Below are positions 1 to 10,600 of a stretch of 26,995 nucleotides of DNA, piece after piece (positions within the stretch are counted from its first letter, which is position 1; every line of letters begins with the position of its first letter). The DNA is from Apostichopus leukothele (lineage: Eukaryota; Echinodermata; Holothuroidea; Aspidochirotida; Stichopodidae), in assembly GCA_010014835.2 (NCBI GenBank), contig JAAAKB020000027.1:432727-459721 (forward strand), read 5' to 3'. Made by a program: the position numbers and the translations under genes. The notes below the pieces were generated by a model. The model did not search any database, was not told the DNA's origin, and saw only the letters and a program-made list of their open reading frames with translations.

Positions 1-624
1 AGTCATATATATATATTATATGCAGCCTGCATAATAAACATGTGAAGTGCTTGTTGTTTAATTCATGATGATCAGTGCACACCACTGATAGGAACCAAGA
101 TTAATTTTAAAATTTATTATACAAGCTATGTTTATGATTGCCACACAAACAGAGAATCAATGGATACACTCTGGTAGCACATCTTCAAACATCTGTTGCT
201 TATAAACAAAGCAAGATGAAGAAGCTGCTACCTCAATACTCACAGACTATCTCTAACAAAATACCAACTTCAACAGTTACAAATATCTTTTCGTGGGAAC
301 TAAAGGTTTGTTTAAATATCCACAGGATACTGCCAGACTATTATCTGTTTATTTCAATCTATGTAGACCTCAAATTTTGAAATGTGTTAATTGAAAAATA
401 AAACTTTGTATCTTTTGTTTATTATTAGGAAGCTCGACAATTCATACAGAAAAAAATTGTATACATTTAAGAAAACTGTTCATCAAAATGCTTAAATCTC
501 TAAATTTTAACAAAATATATGCAAATAGATAGCAGATTTTTTATTTTAGCAGAGCTCAACTTTAAATTTAGATCATATGTGTTCAATAAAAGGCAATGTA
601 TCTTATTTTAAATATGATATTTAC
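1..624. other. AT-rich non-coding flank or intron
   Basis: This stretch lies 3' of the Calx-beta exon on the minus strand and should be an intron or 3' flank of that gene. It begins with a short (AT)n run at about 6-18. I found no further exon with credible splice sites or domain similarity on either strand; the open frames here are short and of low complexity. Confidence 0.5.
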
Positions 625-858
625 CATCATTGTCTATTATAGTGACAGTAGCAGTCCCTTGCCCAGGAACAATGCGTACTGACGGTGGTAACTGACTTTC
701 AAGTATAACCAGATGGAATACTTCAGTAGGTTCAAAGGTCATATCAGATACAATGGATATATCCACAGGTTCACAAACTTGTCCAATAGGTATTGTAACA
801 GCAGTGACCATGCTAACAAAGTCTGAAGATGCAGCAGCAGAGTCTTGCAAGGTGAACA
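625..858 (-). CDS. Internal exon encoding the second half of a Calx-beta domain (partial gene)
   Basis: On the minus strand a 234-nt open segment is bounded by a good acceptor (pyrimidine-rich, ending TTTCTTTACAG, just above 858) and a donor (GATG|GTAAAT, just below 625). It reads as about 77 residues with the Calx-beta signature: a VTIPIGQ strand, then the acidic turn with FEPTEVFHL, and a closing TATVTIIDND strand. Calx-beta domains bind calcium or serve as structural modules in extracellular matrix and adhesion proteins (FRAS1/FREM, ADGRV1, integrin beta-4). The first third of the domain must come from an upstream exon at higher coordinates, which I could not locate. The exon is phase 1 at both ends, typical of shuffled extracellular modules. 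The in-frame Met upstream of 858 lies in the intron and is not the start. Domain call is firm; which protein family is open. Confidence 0.8.
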
Positions 859-1865
859 CTGTAAAGAAAATATGAGAAGAATGAGCTGACATCCATAAAT
901 AATATTCTTGTTTGAAAATTTGAACATACACAACAGGCCCCTCATACAGTCAAATATTTAGTAACATATCTTCACTTTTGAAATTCAAATTGCTTCTATT
1001 CTTTCAATAGTAACAAACATTTTTTTTAAATTAGAAACAAAATAAACTTTCTACAAACTTTCTATGAACTGCTATCCTTTTCCCTGAACCTAGTAGTTTG
1101 TACAGTCTTCTAGGGTTTGGTCAATGTACATAACGATAACCTCCAGTAAAATGCTTGTTTGCATATGGGGCATACATGAGCATATTTTATGGTTTTATAA
1201 CATTTACATTTGCACAAGAAGTACCAGCAAGGCCAGGGAATACCACCCAGTAAATACCAAATATATTGGCTTTTCACAACTGATAGGTAGAAATACGATA
1301 AACATAATATATAGCAATGAGCCTAATCAGGTTTAACAAAGTAGTACACTCCCAACCAAAACGAAAAGTTTACATTTACTAATGAACATTTTTGTTCACA
1401 ATGACCCGAAATTAATTTAATAATTTGTTTCCTTATCTTATGTTGTATAATAAAGGTGCTAATAAAATACATCATATGAATACCAATTTTGAGTTCAAAC
1501 AGTTTTATGAGAGATATAATATTAATAATGTTTAAGCAGACTCTGACAGTTTAAAACTTGTTGGTTTTGTCTTCCGAGTCTTCATGACACGATATCTTAA
1601 GCTAAACATTCCAAAGTTCATAGAACTGGACAACAGCGAATGTTATCAGCATGTCTTGTATCCTAGATATGAATAACGTTATTAAAAGAGAAAATACTTT
1701 GAATGCACAGGGTTAGGTTGTTGTGTAAAGATTTGTAAACAAAGTATGCAGTGTTTATTAGTGTTAGATCATAAAGTTTTAATGATGTAAATTGCAAAAT
1801 AAAACACTGGTGTTATCATGAGAAGCCAAATTAGCAATATGACATGCAAATAGCTCGTTTGTAAG

Positions 1866-1904
1866 ATACGAAATATACGAAAAGCGACGAAATACGAAAT
1901 ACGG
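1866..1904. repeat. Short ACGAAAT-type tandem array
   Basis: Several imperfect copies of ATACGAAAT/ACGAAA follow one another over about 39 bp. It is a local simple repeat; CpG is locally dense compared with its surroundings. Confidence 0.6.
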
Positions 1905-2865
1905 CCCAACGCAATTGTATCCAGTTTCATCAGTGTATTACAGCACAATTTCAGAACTGTTAAGAAGAGCCTTGGCCCAGTATTAATTAAAAGTGATAGC
2001 CAGCATCCTTCAAAGCCTCAACATCAATGGAAGCAGTGTCATCACAACCAGGAAACTCTTGCCATCAAAACCAGAAAATATCTGTTTTCTTTGATAAATT
2101 AATTTCACTCTTAAAACTTGCTGTCATAGAACCTCTATACTTAAAACCTTGGTCATCAGTGAACAAACAGCATGGCTCCAACTGGAGACTAACTGCTTCA
2201 CTCAGTGTAACAATATCTACAAGTCTCTACTGACCTTTGGAAGCAAGAGCAGCAGTACCCTGTGACAGGGGATGCATAATAAACACAACATGAGTAGAGT
2301 AAGATTTCCTGAAATGTTATTATTGTAGAGATCCAACACTAGTATAATGTATTCTTAATAGATGGATACAGTACAGTACTGTGTAATAAAGTAAAATGCA
2401 AAGTAATGAAGTAAAGTACAGTATGAGTAAGCTGTCAGCTGAACCTGAACGCTACCCCTAAGACCAGATAAACAGGAAGGATATTGCGACACACACATTT
2501 TGGGAAGCTGTTGTAGAAGTAACTTTTGTATCAAATGTAAAGTACTGTAAGGTAGTATAATTTATAAAAGACGGTTTTCTTCAGGTGGTAAGGAAAAGGG
2601 GTGTTTCGGTGAACTCAATCTCTTTGTATAGTATTTGGATACTTAAAATGACCATGTACATGCAGTTTCTATTTCTCTTTAGTAAGCTCTACTTAGCATT
2701 TTTATCCTTTGTGGATCTTTATTGGAATAATTTATAGCTATTTTCAAAATTCAAAGACTGACATACTAAGAATTTAATGCTCTTTTTACTGATAGAATAA
2801 CCTGTATCTGTCAGTATACCTTTAAAGATTTGTTCCATTCATTGTATGTATTTTTTAATTTTTAT

Positions 2866-3030
2866 CAGGGTGTTAAAGAATTTGTACTTGATTACTTTGT
2901 TCAGCTTTGTGTGTTCTATGCCTCTGTCTCACAGAATGTCTATTGTTAATGATAAGCATGTGCTTGAATACATAAATTTGGTTCTTGAAAAGTGCTTGAA
3001 TTTGGTTGTGAAAAAAGTGTACGAACCCTG
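2866..3030. mobile_element. Possible short hAT-like non-autonomous DNA transposon remnant
   Basis: The right end reads AAGTGTACGAACCCTG, so on the other strand it begins CAGGGTTCGTACACTT, the CAGGG-type terminus common in hAT elements. Just inside are two copies of GTGCTTGAAT separated by an AATTTGGTT-containing spacer, a pattern I associate with dispersed hAT-like repeats in animals (recollection, not a search). The left end at 2866 also starts CAGGGT, giving about 165 bp, but beyond six bases the two ends match poorly and the flanking 8-mers are not a clean target-site duplication. The right terminus is more secure than the left boundary. Confidence 0.4.
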
Positions 3031-3499
3031 TATTTCCCTTACAAGGGGAAATAGTTTTGACTATTCCATCATATTCTAATGGCAACTTCATTCATAACCA
3101 AGATATGTCTGGGTTGAAAATAGAGCACAAACAAAATGTTAGTAAAATTAACTTACTGGCTAACTCACCACTTCATAACTTCTTCCTTTAGTCTCCTAAT
3201 AAAACATTTTGATTTTTGTCAATTTATGTAGGAAATAGAATTTTTGTAGTACCATATGATTTCACTGTGGACTATTACACCAAATGTAATGTTATTTTTG
3301 GTTTATGGGGATTGGGGGGGGGGAGGATTTTTTGGTGCTAATATGTGGTTATCATGTACTTTGACTTGTGTTGTTGTGCTAGATATTACATACTTTGAAA
3401 AATCACATAACTGGAACAAGGCATGTTTAAATGGTGGTCAGAAAGCATTAAGTCACCCCTTTGAAATTAAACCATGATTTCATTGATAACAAGCCCTAC

Positions 3500-3667
3500 T
3501 TGTATCAGCAAAGGAAAGGTGATTGGATGTGTTGGCTGTCTCTGATATGTCACAGATGATTAATTTCTCAGTAACCTGAACAAGCTGTGAAATGAGGATT
3601 TGGATCAACCAATGTCCTTTTACGGTCTCCTCCATATGATACAGAATTTGAACTGGAGGATCTTGTT
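3500..3667 (-). CDS. Candidate exon, CSPG/Cadherin_3-like repeat fragment
   Basis: A minus-strand open frame here reads DPPVQILYHMEE, then a short G-x-W-L-I stretch, ISQLVQVTEKLI, and DISETANTSNHLSFADT. The order of an I-x-Y strand, a Gly turn, an 'x-QLVQ' position equivalent to FTQ, and a closing SE...D/N-x-L-S-F strand resembles the second half of CSPG (Cadherin_3) repeats in FRAS1/FREM proteins. A plausible donor (ACAA|GTAGGG) lies just below 3500; three AG acceptors (starts 3652, 3661, 3667) are all in phase 1, matching the phase 1 Calx-beta exon downstream. The pyrimidine tract is weak and only half a repeat is present, so it may be a decayed exon or a chance frame. Confidence 0.3.
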
Positions 3668-4751
3668 CTCCACACAGTAAAATCAATGACCAATAGTGGT
3701 ACATAAGATGATGACCATAGGTATTAAGAATGTACTTACAGCCGTAGTGTAATAATTACAGATACATGACAGAAAGGTTACTGAGATGGCAGAGCCCAAG
3801 GCATGGTGCCTTTATAAATATCAACTGAAAACATGGCTATTCTGTACATTTCACCTGGTGGTCACAAACTCTTCTTGGGTTGAATCTAATAACAGTGGTG
3901 CAGTGTATAATAGATTAAGAAACCACCGTAAGATAGCATTCAAGTAAAGTAAAGTTGCATCTGCAAAGATTGACAGTTCATTTAGGTTTAACAATGTTGA
4001 TCCAATTATCCTTTTGTCCTTGTTGTGTGAAGTCTTGATTTCTTTTCTGTTGTTTACAGTACTTAGCAGCCATTGTTCCATGGCACAGAAACATCTGCTG
4101 GAGGGTGTTTCAGTCAGTAAAGATACCAGCCAGGATCAGGCCTTAATAGCATTGGTAGAGGGCACATTTGCATCAATTGTTAAGAATGCCTCTTTTACCA
4201 GAGGTGTGTCATAAAGGCACCGTTTGTTGTTAACACAACGGACATTGCTCCACCAATGAAGCTCATCCTGATAGAGAAGAAGAAGTTGGCTATCCGAACA
4301 ATAACTCTAGTGATAAACTGTGGACAGAGAAGATGCTAAGGAGGCAGTTATCTCAGCGGACCAAACCAGCGTAGATGCATCTACACATCAATCTTTTCTA
4401 CCATTGCAACAGCTACGGTTGCTTCGAAGAATGCAAAAACAAGCAGCATGTACCCGGGAGAACAGTCGCACTTGTTCTTTTAAATAATCTGGTGGATCAT
4501 TAATATGTTCTTCAGTACAATGGTGTGCTGCAGCTATGTCATATGTTCAGCAACTGCATGTCAACTTTCCCAAGATATTCTTATCCCAAAGCAGACACTT
4601 ATATTGTGCAAAGATCTAAATTAACCCGAACCATTATTGCCATTGTATGAAGCACTGTAACACTCTGCTAGCCTCAAGTCGGTGTTTAACCTTCTAAGTT
4701 ACTTTCTGCAAGGGCAGTGAACACTGTGATGAATCTTTGTGTTTGGATGTT

Positions 4752-4911
4752 ACATGTCTGCACTAACCAGAACATGCTAGGAAGCTAGCAGATAGATGAC
4801 ACTCATTAAATTAGCAGACATGTTTCCTCTCTTTATTAAGAGTGACATCTATTACCTTAATTAGTAAACCATCTGCTGTGCAAGCATTTCCTATGAATTT
4901 AATACTGGAAG
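4752..4911. repeat. Nested imperfect inverted repeat (foldback / MITE-like)
   Basis: Left arm TAGATGACACTCATTAA (4793-4809) faces right arm TTAAGAGTGACATCTA (4836-4851), 14-15 matching pairs with about 26 nt between. Further out GCAGAT (4788-4793) faces ATCTGC (4871-4876), CTAGGAA faces TTCCTA (about 4887), and CCAG (4767-4770) faces CTGG (about 4905-4908), as if the right arm kept about 20-30 bp lost from the left. A second pair, ACATGTCTGC (4752-4761) with GCAGACATGT (4814-4823), crosses the first, its right arm lying in the loop. No clear target-site duplication or transposase was found. Confidence 0.6.
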
Positions 4912-5246
4912 GATTCCATAGAAGAAACTCTTTGCTTCCAGTACAATACAGTTGATGTTTGTAGTATTGTAAAGCCTTCAATCACCTTTCAAAAAGGAAG
5001 ATGGAGAAAAAACATAATCATTTACTATTTGGGTGAGCTCTTTGCACTTGAGAATACATCAGTATTGGGTAGGCAAAACTAGACAGAAATGATGTGTGTA
5101 TGATTGTGTATATTTCATACAACCTTTGTTTTAATGAACCATTGAACCTTTGTGATTGACAATAGCCTTTGTTTTAGTACAAGTATAATATCATTAGAAC
5201 TAGTGCAATCAATGTCTTCTATTCATCACTTCACCTTTCCTTTGTG

Positions 5247-5259
5247 CCCCCCCCCCCCC
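5247..5259. repeat. C13 homopolymer
   Basis: Thirteen consecutive C. One of eight pure G or C runs of at least ten bases in this AT-rich window. Confidence 0.9.
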
Positions 5260-5517
5260 AAAGTAGAAGTGTCTCTAGCTGCTTGCATTAGCAGGCTTTG
5301 TAGCATTACCTGTAACTACTGAGGGTTGCCAGCCTCTTTTAAACAGTTTGGGATGGCAGACATTACAATGAGTAGCTGAATGGAATCACAGTTTTGATGA
5401 ACACATCTGGTTGCCCAGAATAGCTAATAAGTGATGTATGATGTGTTTTGTTTATCTGGCTGTATTCTAAATACAGACGATTATGATGTGTGAATCCCTG
5501 ATATGTATATATGTGTA

Positions 5518-5523
5518 AATAAA
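5518..5523 (+). other. Possible poly(A) signal AATAAA of an unassigned plus-strand transcript
   Basis: AATAAA is followed by T-rich then GT-containing sequence. It lies 1.4 kb after a good splice acceptor at about 4060. No protein product is recognised, so the transcript is hypothetical. Confidence 0.2.
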
Positions 5524-5784
5524 GTTGATTTTATTCACTTGCAGTTATTTGTATTAGTCTACTGATGTTTGTTGGTCTCGATCGTACATATGTACCCCAG
5601 TAAAAATTCTGATATGCAAACATGAAATATTTGTGATTTGCATGTCAAATAATCAAATTAAAATGTATAAAACGAATTCATGTTTCACTCCAAGAATTAC
5701 AAATACCAGTCCCAACCTCATATCTCTTCCTTTTCTCTATCCAGAATTGTATGATATATTTTACTCTATGAAGCCAGTCAAAGA

Positions 5785-5806
5785 GGGGGGGGGGGGGGTG
5801 GGGGAG
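5785..5806. repeat. G14 tract with further G runs
   Basis: G14, then T, G5, A and GG. It could form a G-quadruplex and is also a likely site of length error in sequencing or assembly. Confidence 0.9.
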
Positions 5807-6124
5807 GCGATCTTGAGGGAACTGTTCTGTGTTTTTGTTGTATATAAGGAAGGACATGATGCGAGCAATTGACCATGTTATATTTGGCACAAGAAATTGA
5901 CTGTAATATGGGAGTGAGATGAATGTTACTTTTCATGATGGTGTTTATGATAATCTTCCGTCAACGTCAAGCCCCCCCCCCCTCACCTCCAAGAGTTGGC
6001 TACTTGGGCCATGGATCACCAATGACAGGCAAGTAAGATAGCGCCAAAAAAGTGTGGTTGCTACAGTTATGGTTTTGTGTCAAGTGCAGTGTAAAGTAAA
6101 TAAGTGTGAAATGCCCAACTCCCA

Positions 6125-6181
6125 GGCACGTACGTACACTTGACCCGGGTCCCCTGAAATACATGGTACGTACGTACGTCA
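6125..6181. repeat. ACGT-repeat pair around a CCCGGG palindrome
   Basis: CACGTACGTAC at the left and GGTACGTACGTACGTC at the right flank about 30 bp that include GACCCGGGTC, itself a perfect palindrome. ACGT units are self-complementary, so the two arrays can also pair with each other. Confidence 0.6.
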
Positions 6182-7534
6182 CAGTTTCTCTCTTGAACAA
6201 GAAAATGTGTTCCTAGGTAAGTTGAATATCATATTGTCATATACGGTCAATAAGTTGCCGCACACCTTCCATCTTCCCTTGTCCCCACCTCACAAGAGCA
6301 ATTAATTAGCGAGTCATAAAAATGAAAGAAAAAAACTTGAACAATCGCCCATTTTGGCACGCAGACAATCAATCTCCTCGAAGCTCACGATTCAATATAT
6401 GGTGTCGGTCTTATATGACCTGTGTCATTTGTGTCAATATTACAGCAGCTGCAACAGGCCTGCTAGATTGAGAAGCCCCCCTCATAGAGTAGTCTCAAAC
6501 TAGACATGCATTTTATGGCCTACCAAAACTCTATCAGTACGTCACCCAGCCTTGACCACTTTCCCGGTTTTACCGGGACTATCCTGTTTTGTTAGGTTAT
6601 CTCACGCTATCACGACATTTTTTTGCTATTCTCCAGGCAAATTGAAATTCATTATTTTCTTCAGAATTGCGATCAGAAATGGGCCGGTGCGAATGCATTG
6701 TTTCACCGTTTTGGGGAAATAATTGTGGGGCCTAAATAATAGCCTTTGTTTTCTGCCGCCGTGCTGGGATTAGCGCTGTAATTACTTTTACCAGGGAAAT
6801 GTTACTCTGATCGACGGAGAAGCATTCCCTGCTTTTTACAAAGCAAATATTATTGTAGCAATTGCGTACACAACCCACAAATGTCTCTGTGATACTTTAT
6901 ATATTTCTATTTCTTTTCGTTGAACTTTGCCCAATATTCCCTAGGCTCCTATTTTTGGATGGAAAATTGTCAATATCCCTGTTTGCTTAGTGATTCATGG
7001 ACTGTAGATAGCGATTTAGTAAATGATTGTTGTGTATCGTATGTCCGCAGTTACCACACGGGTTTTATCATTGCAAACGACCTCCTGACCAGAGTAATGT
7101 GTATTTTTGTGACAGTACGGTATTAGCTTTTACTTTTTTGCCCTTCTTCCTTATATTACCGTTAAGATATCCCCAGATCCATCGGTTCTAGCTCAGGAAG
7201 CTCCCTGATCTAACCAGTATTGAATAATATCAAAGTTCGCTCAGTTTTTTGACATTGTGGTGAAATCTATCTATAATGACACATGTTTGCGAAAACGTCA
7301 CAAGCGGCGGAAATTGCAGCCGAAGCTTGAATGCCCTCCTTGAATGTTTTCATTGTTACATGCATAAAAGAGATCTACGTACGTCGGCGTATAAACGTCT
7401 CAGCAGCTTTGCCGTACATACACTGTTTACATATTGCGGTTACTTTAACATTGCGCACTTGGCTATATTGCACAGCATCGTCACACTCTTCTCAGCCTTT
7501 GTTTCAATCTTTCAGAGTTAGCAACATTGACTTG

Positions 7535-7552
7535 ATGAATTATCGAACGTAA
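7535..7552 (+). other. Five-codon upstream ORF ending 2 nt before the UBE2G1 start
   Basis: ATG AAT TAT CGA ACG TAA (Met-Asn-Tyr-Arg-Thr-stop) ends at 7552; the main ATG is at 7555. The same frame is open upstream to an ATG at 7331, giving a 73-codon frame if the mRNA starts that far back. Whether it is in the 5'UTR depends on the unmapped transcription start. Confidence 0.4.
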
Positions 7553-7554
7553 CC

Positions 7555-7600
7555 ATGGGGGAGTCATGGGCTGTTGCGTTGCTTACGAAGCAACTTAAAG
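7555..7600 (+). CDS. UBE2G1: UBE2G1 coding exon 1
   Basis: Encodes residues 1-15 ([15 protein letters not shown]) plus one base of codon 16. The donor is AAAG|GTAAAA. Length to the conserved NKNPV motif equals that of human UBE2G1, which supports this ATG. Exon ends in phase 1. Confidence 0.9.
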
Positions 7601-10600
7601 GTAAAAACGTAGTAAGAGGAGATAACAAATAACATCACTCAAAATTTCCATGGTTAGGCTGAACATACTGCCACTGGTAGGCTGGATAATACCGTATCTT
7701 AAGAATCTGGACATTAATGGTCATATCTTTAATCTATATAATAAGCCTATGCTAAAGACTAGCCTTGCCGTATTTAATGGGATGGCTTGGATTGGCCAAG
7801 GCATACGTCTGTTGTTCCTCTAAGTTGTAATTACATACTTCAATAGTTTGCCATTTTTGGTAAGGACAACCCAGCCAAAATTGTTATACAGCCCCCTGCA
7901 TGAAACTTTGAGCAAAACTCCTTGGCCTAGCCTATCACTTTAGCCTAGGCTAGGGCTTTCATCACTTGTGCAGATTTAGTGAATATCAAATAAGCAACTC
8001 CAAAGAACTGTTAAACAAAGAGGAATGCTATCTGGTAATATTTCTGTAGCTGACCAGCAAATTCGACTTATTTTTTTAGTTTCATCTTGAATTTTTCTTC
8101 ATGGTATTTTTCTTATTGCAGGAATATAGCCAAAGGTTGGGCACTGTCTTCACCGCCAACAAAGTCTTTCAAGTGGCTTTTATAGAATAACACAGGTTAA
8201 ATAGAAAGCTGGTACTACACAAACGAAGTTAAAATGATGGAATTATAGCACCATTTTGCATCTCAACAAATGCATTTGTATTTAATTTTAACAAGCTAGA
8301 TGATGATAGTACACAAATAAACGATGTACAAAACAAAATGCCATTTCACAAGTCCTGAGGCATTATCCAAATTGGCAAGATGTGTTATACTGCAGAAGAT
8401 GGTCACAACCTGGGGTGAAAAAATGCGACCGAACAGTGCCCGTAACTTCCCAATTGATACCTAGATATTTCATAAACAAATAGGCTAGGGGTCCCATTTT
8501 ACAACTTGGTAGCCCCCACCTAATTCCCTATATATTGTATGCTGATAATGTAGTGCAATGATTTACAATCACGCACAATTTGGACAACTCCCTTTTGAAA
8601 ACTTAAACATCAATTTTAAGTTGTAAATTATTCGGAACACATGGTGTAAGCTGTCCAGTCTTGCAATTTTGCTGTCCTTTGATACCTTGATTTTTTGCAA
8701 ACAATTTTCAGGTTCTCATTGACACATAGATTGTTTTGTGGGCCCTGTGGGATACATATGCCTTTCTTACCTTACATTTTCAATACCTAAAAGATAGCTA
8801 TTATGGTAGCTTTAACTGTAAGTGTCAATCGTAGAGTTTGGAGCACTAGTTTTCAATGAAGATGGCAAGAAAAGAGCTTGACAAAAAAGTCGGGCAGTTG
8901 CAACATGTGTACCTACAAGTCCCAACTCAGAGGAGAGGTGCAATGTGGTTACTCTCACAGGCATAGCTACAAGCTGATTTACAGAAGAGAGCTATCTTTG
9001 TAGCCAAAGCAGTGGCACCAGTCCTAGCTAATGCGTTTTTGAAATGATTGTTTGGGACAACATAGGTGCAGCCAGTATATCAATGATTCTGTGACATGTT
9101 TCAATACTTTCTTTTGGGAGATGAAATGTAGATTTCATATTGCACAGAAATATCATTCCCCAGTGTGCCTTATGTAGCAGAATGTGTGTTTGCCCAGCAT
9201 CAGTTGGAATGAACAGATGTTACACTTTGCACTACCTACTACAATTTCAGAGACTAAAATGTAGCGTTATTAGTGTGAAGTGTGTGAATAAATGAAATGG
9301 GGAATACAATCTTAGATGCGCTCGCCAAATAGCTATTTTATTTGAGGGGGGGGGGGGACTTGCTCAAATGCTCAAACAAAGGTCCTCATACATGACATGC
9401 TTTTCAGTGGCCTTTCTTGTAGAAGATCTTCATAGTCTGTACAAGCCCGCCTCTATGTGTGTGGGAATTTACCTACTTGCATACATTTTTCATTTTAATG
9501 ACAAAATGGATCCTCTCCCTGCCAAGTGGCTCTTAGGTCTACCAAAAAATCATGTGACCAAGGAGCCACTTTTCACAGAAAGTCGTTCCTTGACCTGAAC
9601 ACCTTATTTTCACCCCCCTTACCCCACATTTTAACCCTCATAACACCACATTTTAACTTATCAATTATGCTAATGTGGGATTTAGGGCAGCATTGAGAAG
9701 TCACTTATTAAAACTAATTACACAAAACAAACCTTTACTTGGACCACATGCTTAGAAAAAGTGCAATCATTGTACATATTAGTGATATTATGGTTAGAAA
9801 CATACAATGATGAGTTTTATTGCTGACAATGGTCTTCAACCTATATTAACCTACAGTAACTAAGTAACTAAATAAATGGATTTATGTTGAAGCAGCAGTA
9901 GATAGGAACACTTTCCATAGCAGAGAAATTGTAAATGTTGCACAGATTACAATTCTTGAAGGTACTGCAGATGTGCATTTAGATCCCAGACTATAAATAT
10001 TTCATGTTTGTCGTTTGGTCCTGTCAGAGAATTTTTTATTTTTTAAAACTATTTATGGTTGGATTGAAACATTGTTTTGCTATGGTGAGTTTCCATGTGC
10101 TGCATTAATAGGGTATTGAGAGGCCGCAGAAATTTTGCGAATGAACACTGCATTGTCCATTGGTGCATTTAAAGGAATTTACTGTGTATGAAGTAGTTGA
10201 GTTTATAGGGACTCTACATTTCTTTCTAAGAACCTGTCTCATATTGTTTTATCATTCTTTGAACAACCGCTACAGCAACTGTATCTACAAGTACACAGAC
10301 TATCAATATGGTATACTGTAGTTATATATGCCTTGTCACCTTTTTAAACAAAATATGCATAATGTAAAGTATAACTTAAAAATCAGGTGGTAAAATAGAT
10401 AAATTAAAATAAGGACAGGTTCTTGGACAGCTGTTCCAACATTAATTATATGTTCAGTACAGTAAGTATGTATGGTGAATATTAAAACAGTTCTTTAATT
10501 TTAAACTATTCATAAGTTGGAATCATGTGCATTTATTAACACATTTGCTGTTTTTATACTGATGTTCATAAATTAAACAGCCATTTCTTTCAGTGCTTAT

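Larger units (their letters stand above)
859..3499. other. Intronic or intergenic DNA, mostly unassigned
   Basis: No supported exon lies here. It contains a short ACGAAAT array, two overlapping TACAGTA motifs at 2367-2378 and another at 2417-2423, a hAT-like terminal repeat near 2.87-3.03 kb, and a G10 tract at 3314-3323. CpG is rare, as in the UBE2G1 introns. If the minus-strand candidate at 3500-3667 is real, this is an intron between it and the Calx-beta exon, perhaps with undetected exons. Confidence 0.4.
3668..5900. other. Non-coding DNA with foldback repeat and possible orphan 3' exon
   Basis: No recognisable coding exon. On the plus strand a good acceptor (TTTTCTGTTGTTTACAG, ending at about 4060) is followed by 1.4 kb that ends near an AATAAA at 5518-5523, so a plus-strand terminal exon of a non-coding or decayed transcript is conceivable. 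Frames after the acceptor are short and unrecognised. The stretch also holds the foldback at 4752-4911, C13 at 5247-5259 and G14 at 5785-5798. Confidence 0.35.
5900..7554. promoter_or_regulatory. CpG-dense promoter-proximal region of UBE2G1
   Basis: By hand count 6121-7620 contains about 58 CpG, against about 10 in 8500-10000 and about 8 in 16020-17520. The dense block ends at UBE2G1 exon 1, as expected for an unmethylated promoter next to a germline-methylated gene body in an invertebrate genome. No TATA box is placed with confidence; a CTATATTG lies at about 7463. Just before exon 1 a pyrimidine-rich run ends TTTCAG at 7515, which could be an initiator/TOP-like start or an acceptor for a 5' non-coding exon. 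A C11 tract sits at 5972-5982 and a CCCGGT/ACCGGG hairpin at 6563-6577. The block could also serve the divergent minus-strand gene if its first exon lies nearby. Confidence 0.5.

Noticed and set aside
2027-2233. 68-codon frame with a protein-like composition
   Set aside because: No recognisable family, no splice sites that fit, no neighbouring support.
7276-7521. 81-codon frame upstream of UBE2G1
   Set aside because: No domain, no signal peptide pattern of note; overlaps another open frame in a CpG-dense promoter region. Treated as chance.
9368-9598. 76-codon frame in UBE2G1 intron 1
   Set aside because: Same-strand intronic frame without domain similarity or splice sites; next to a G12 tract.
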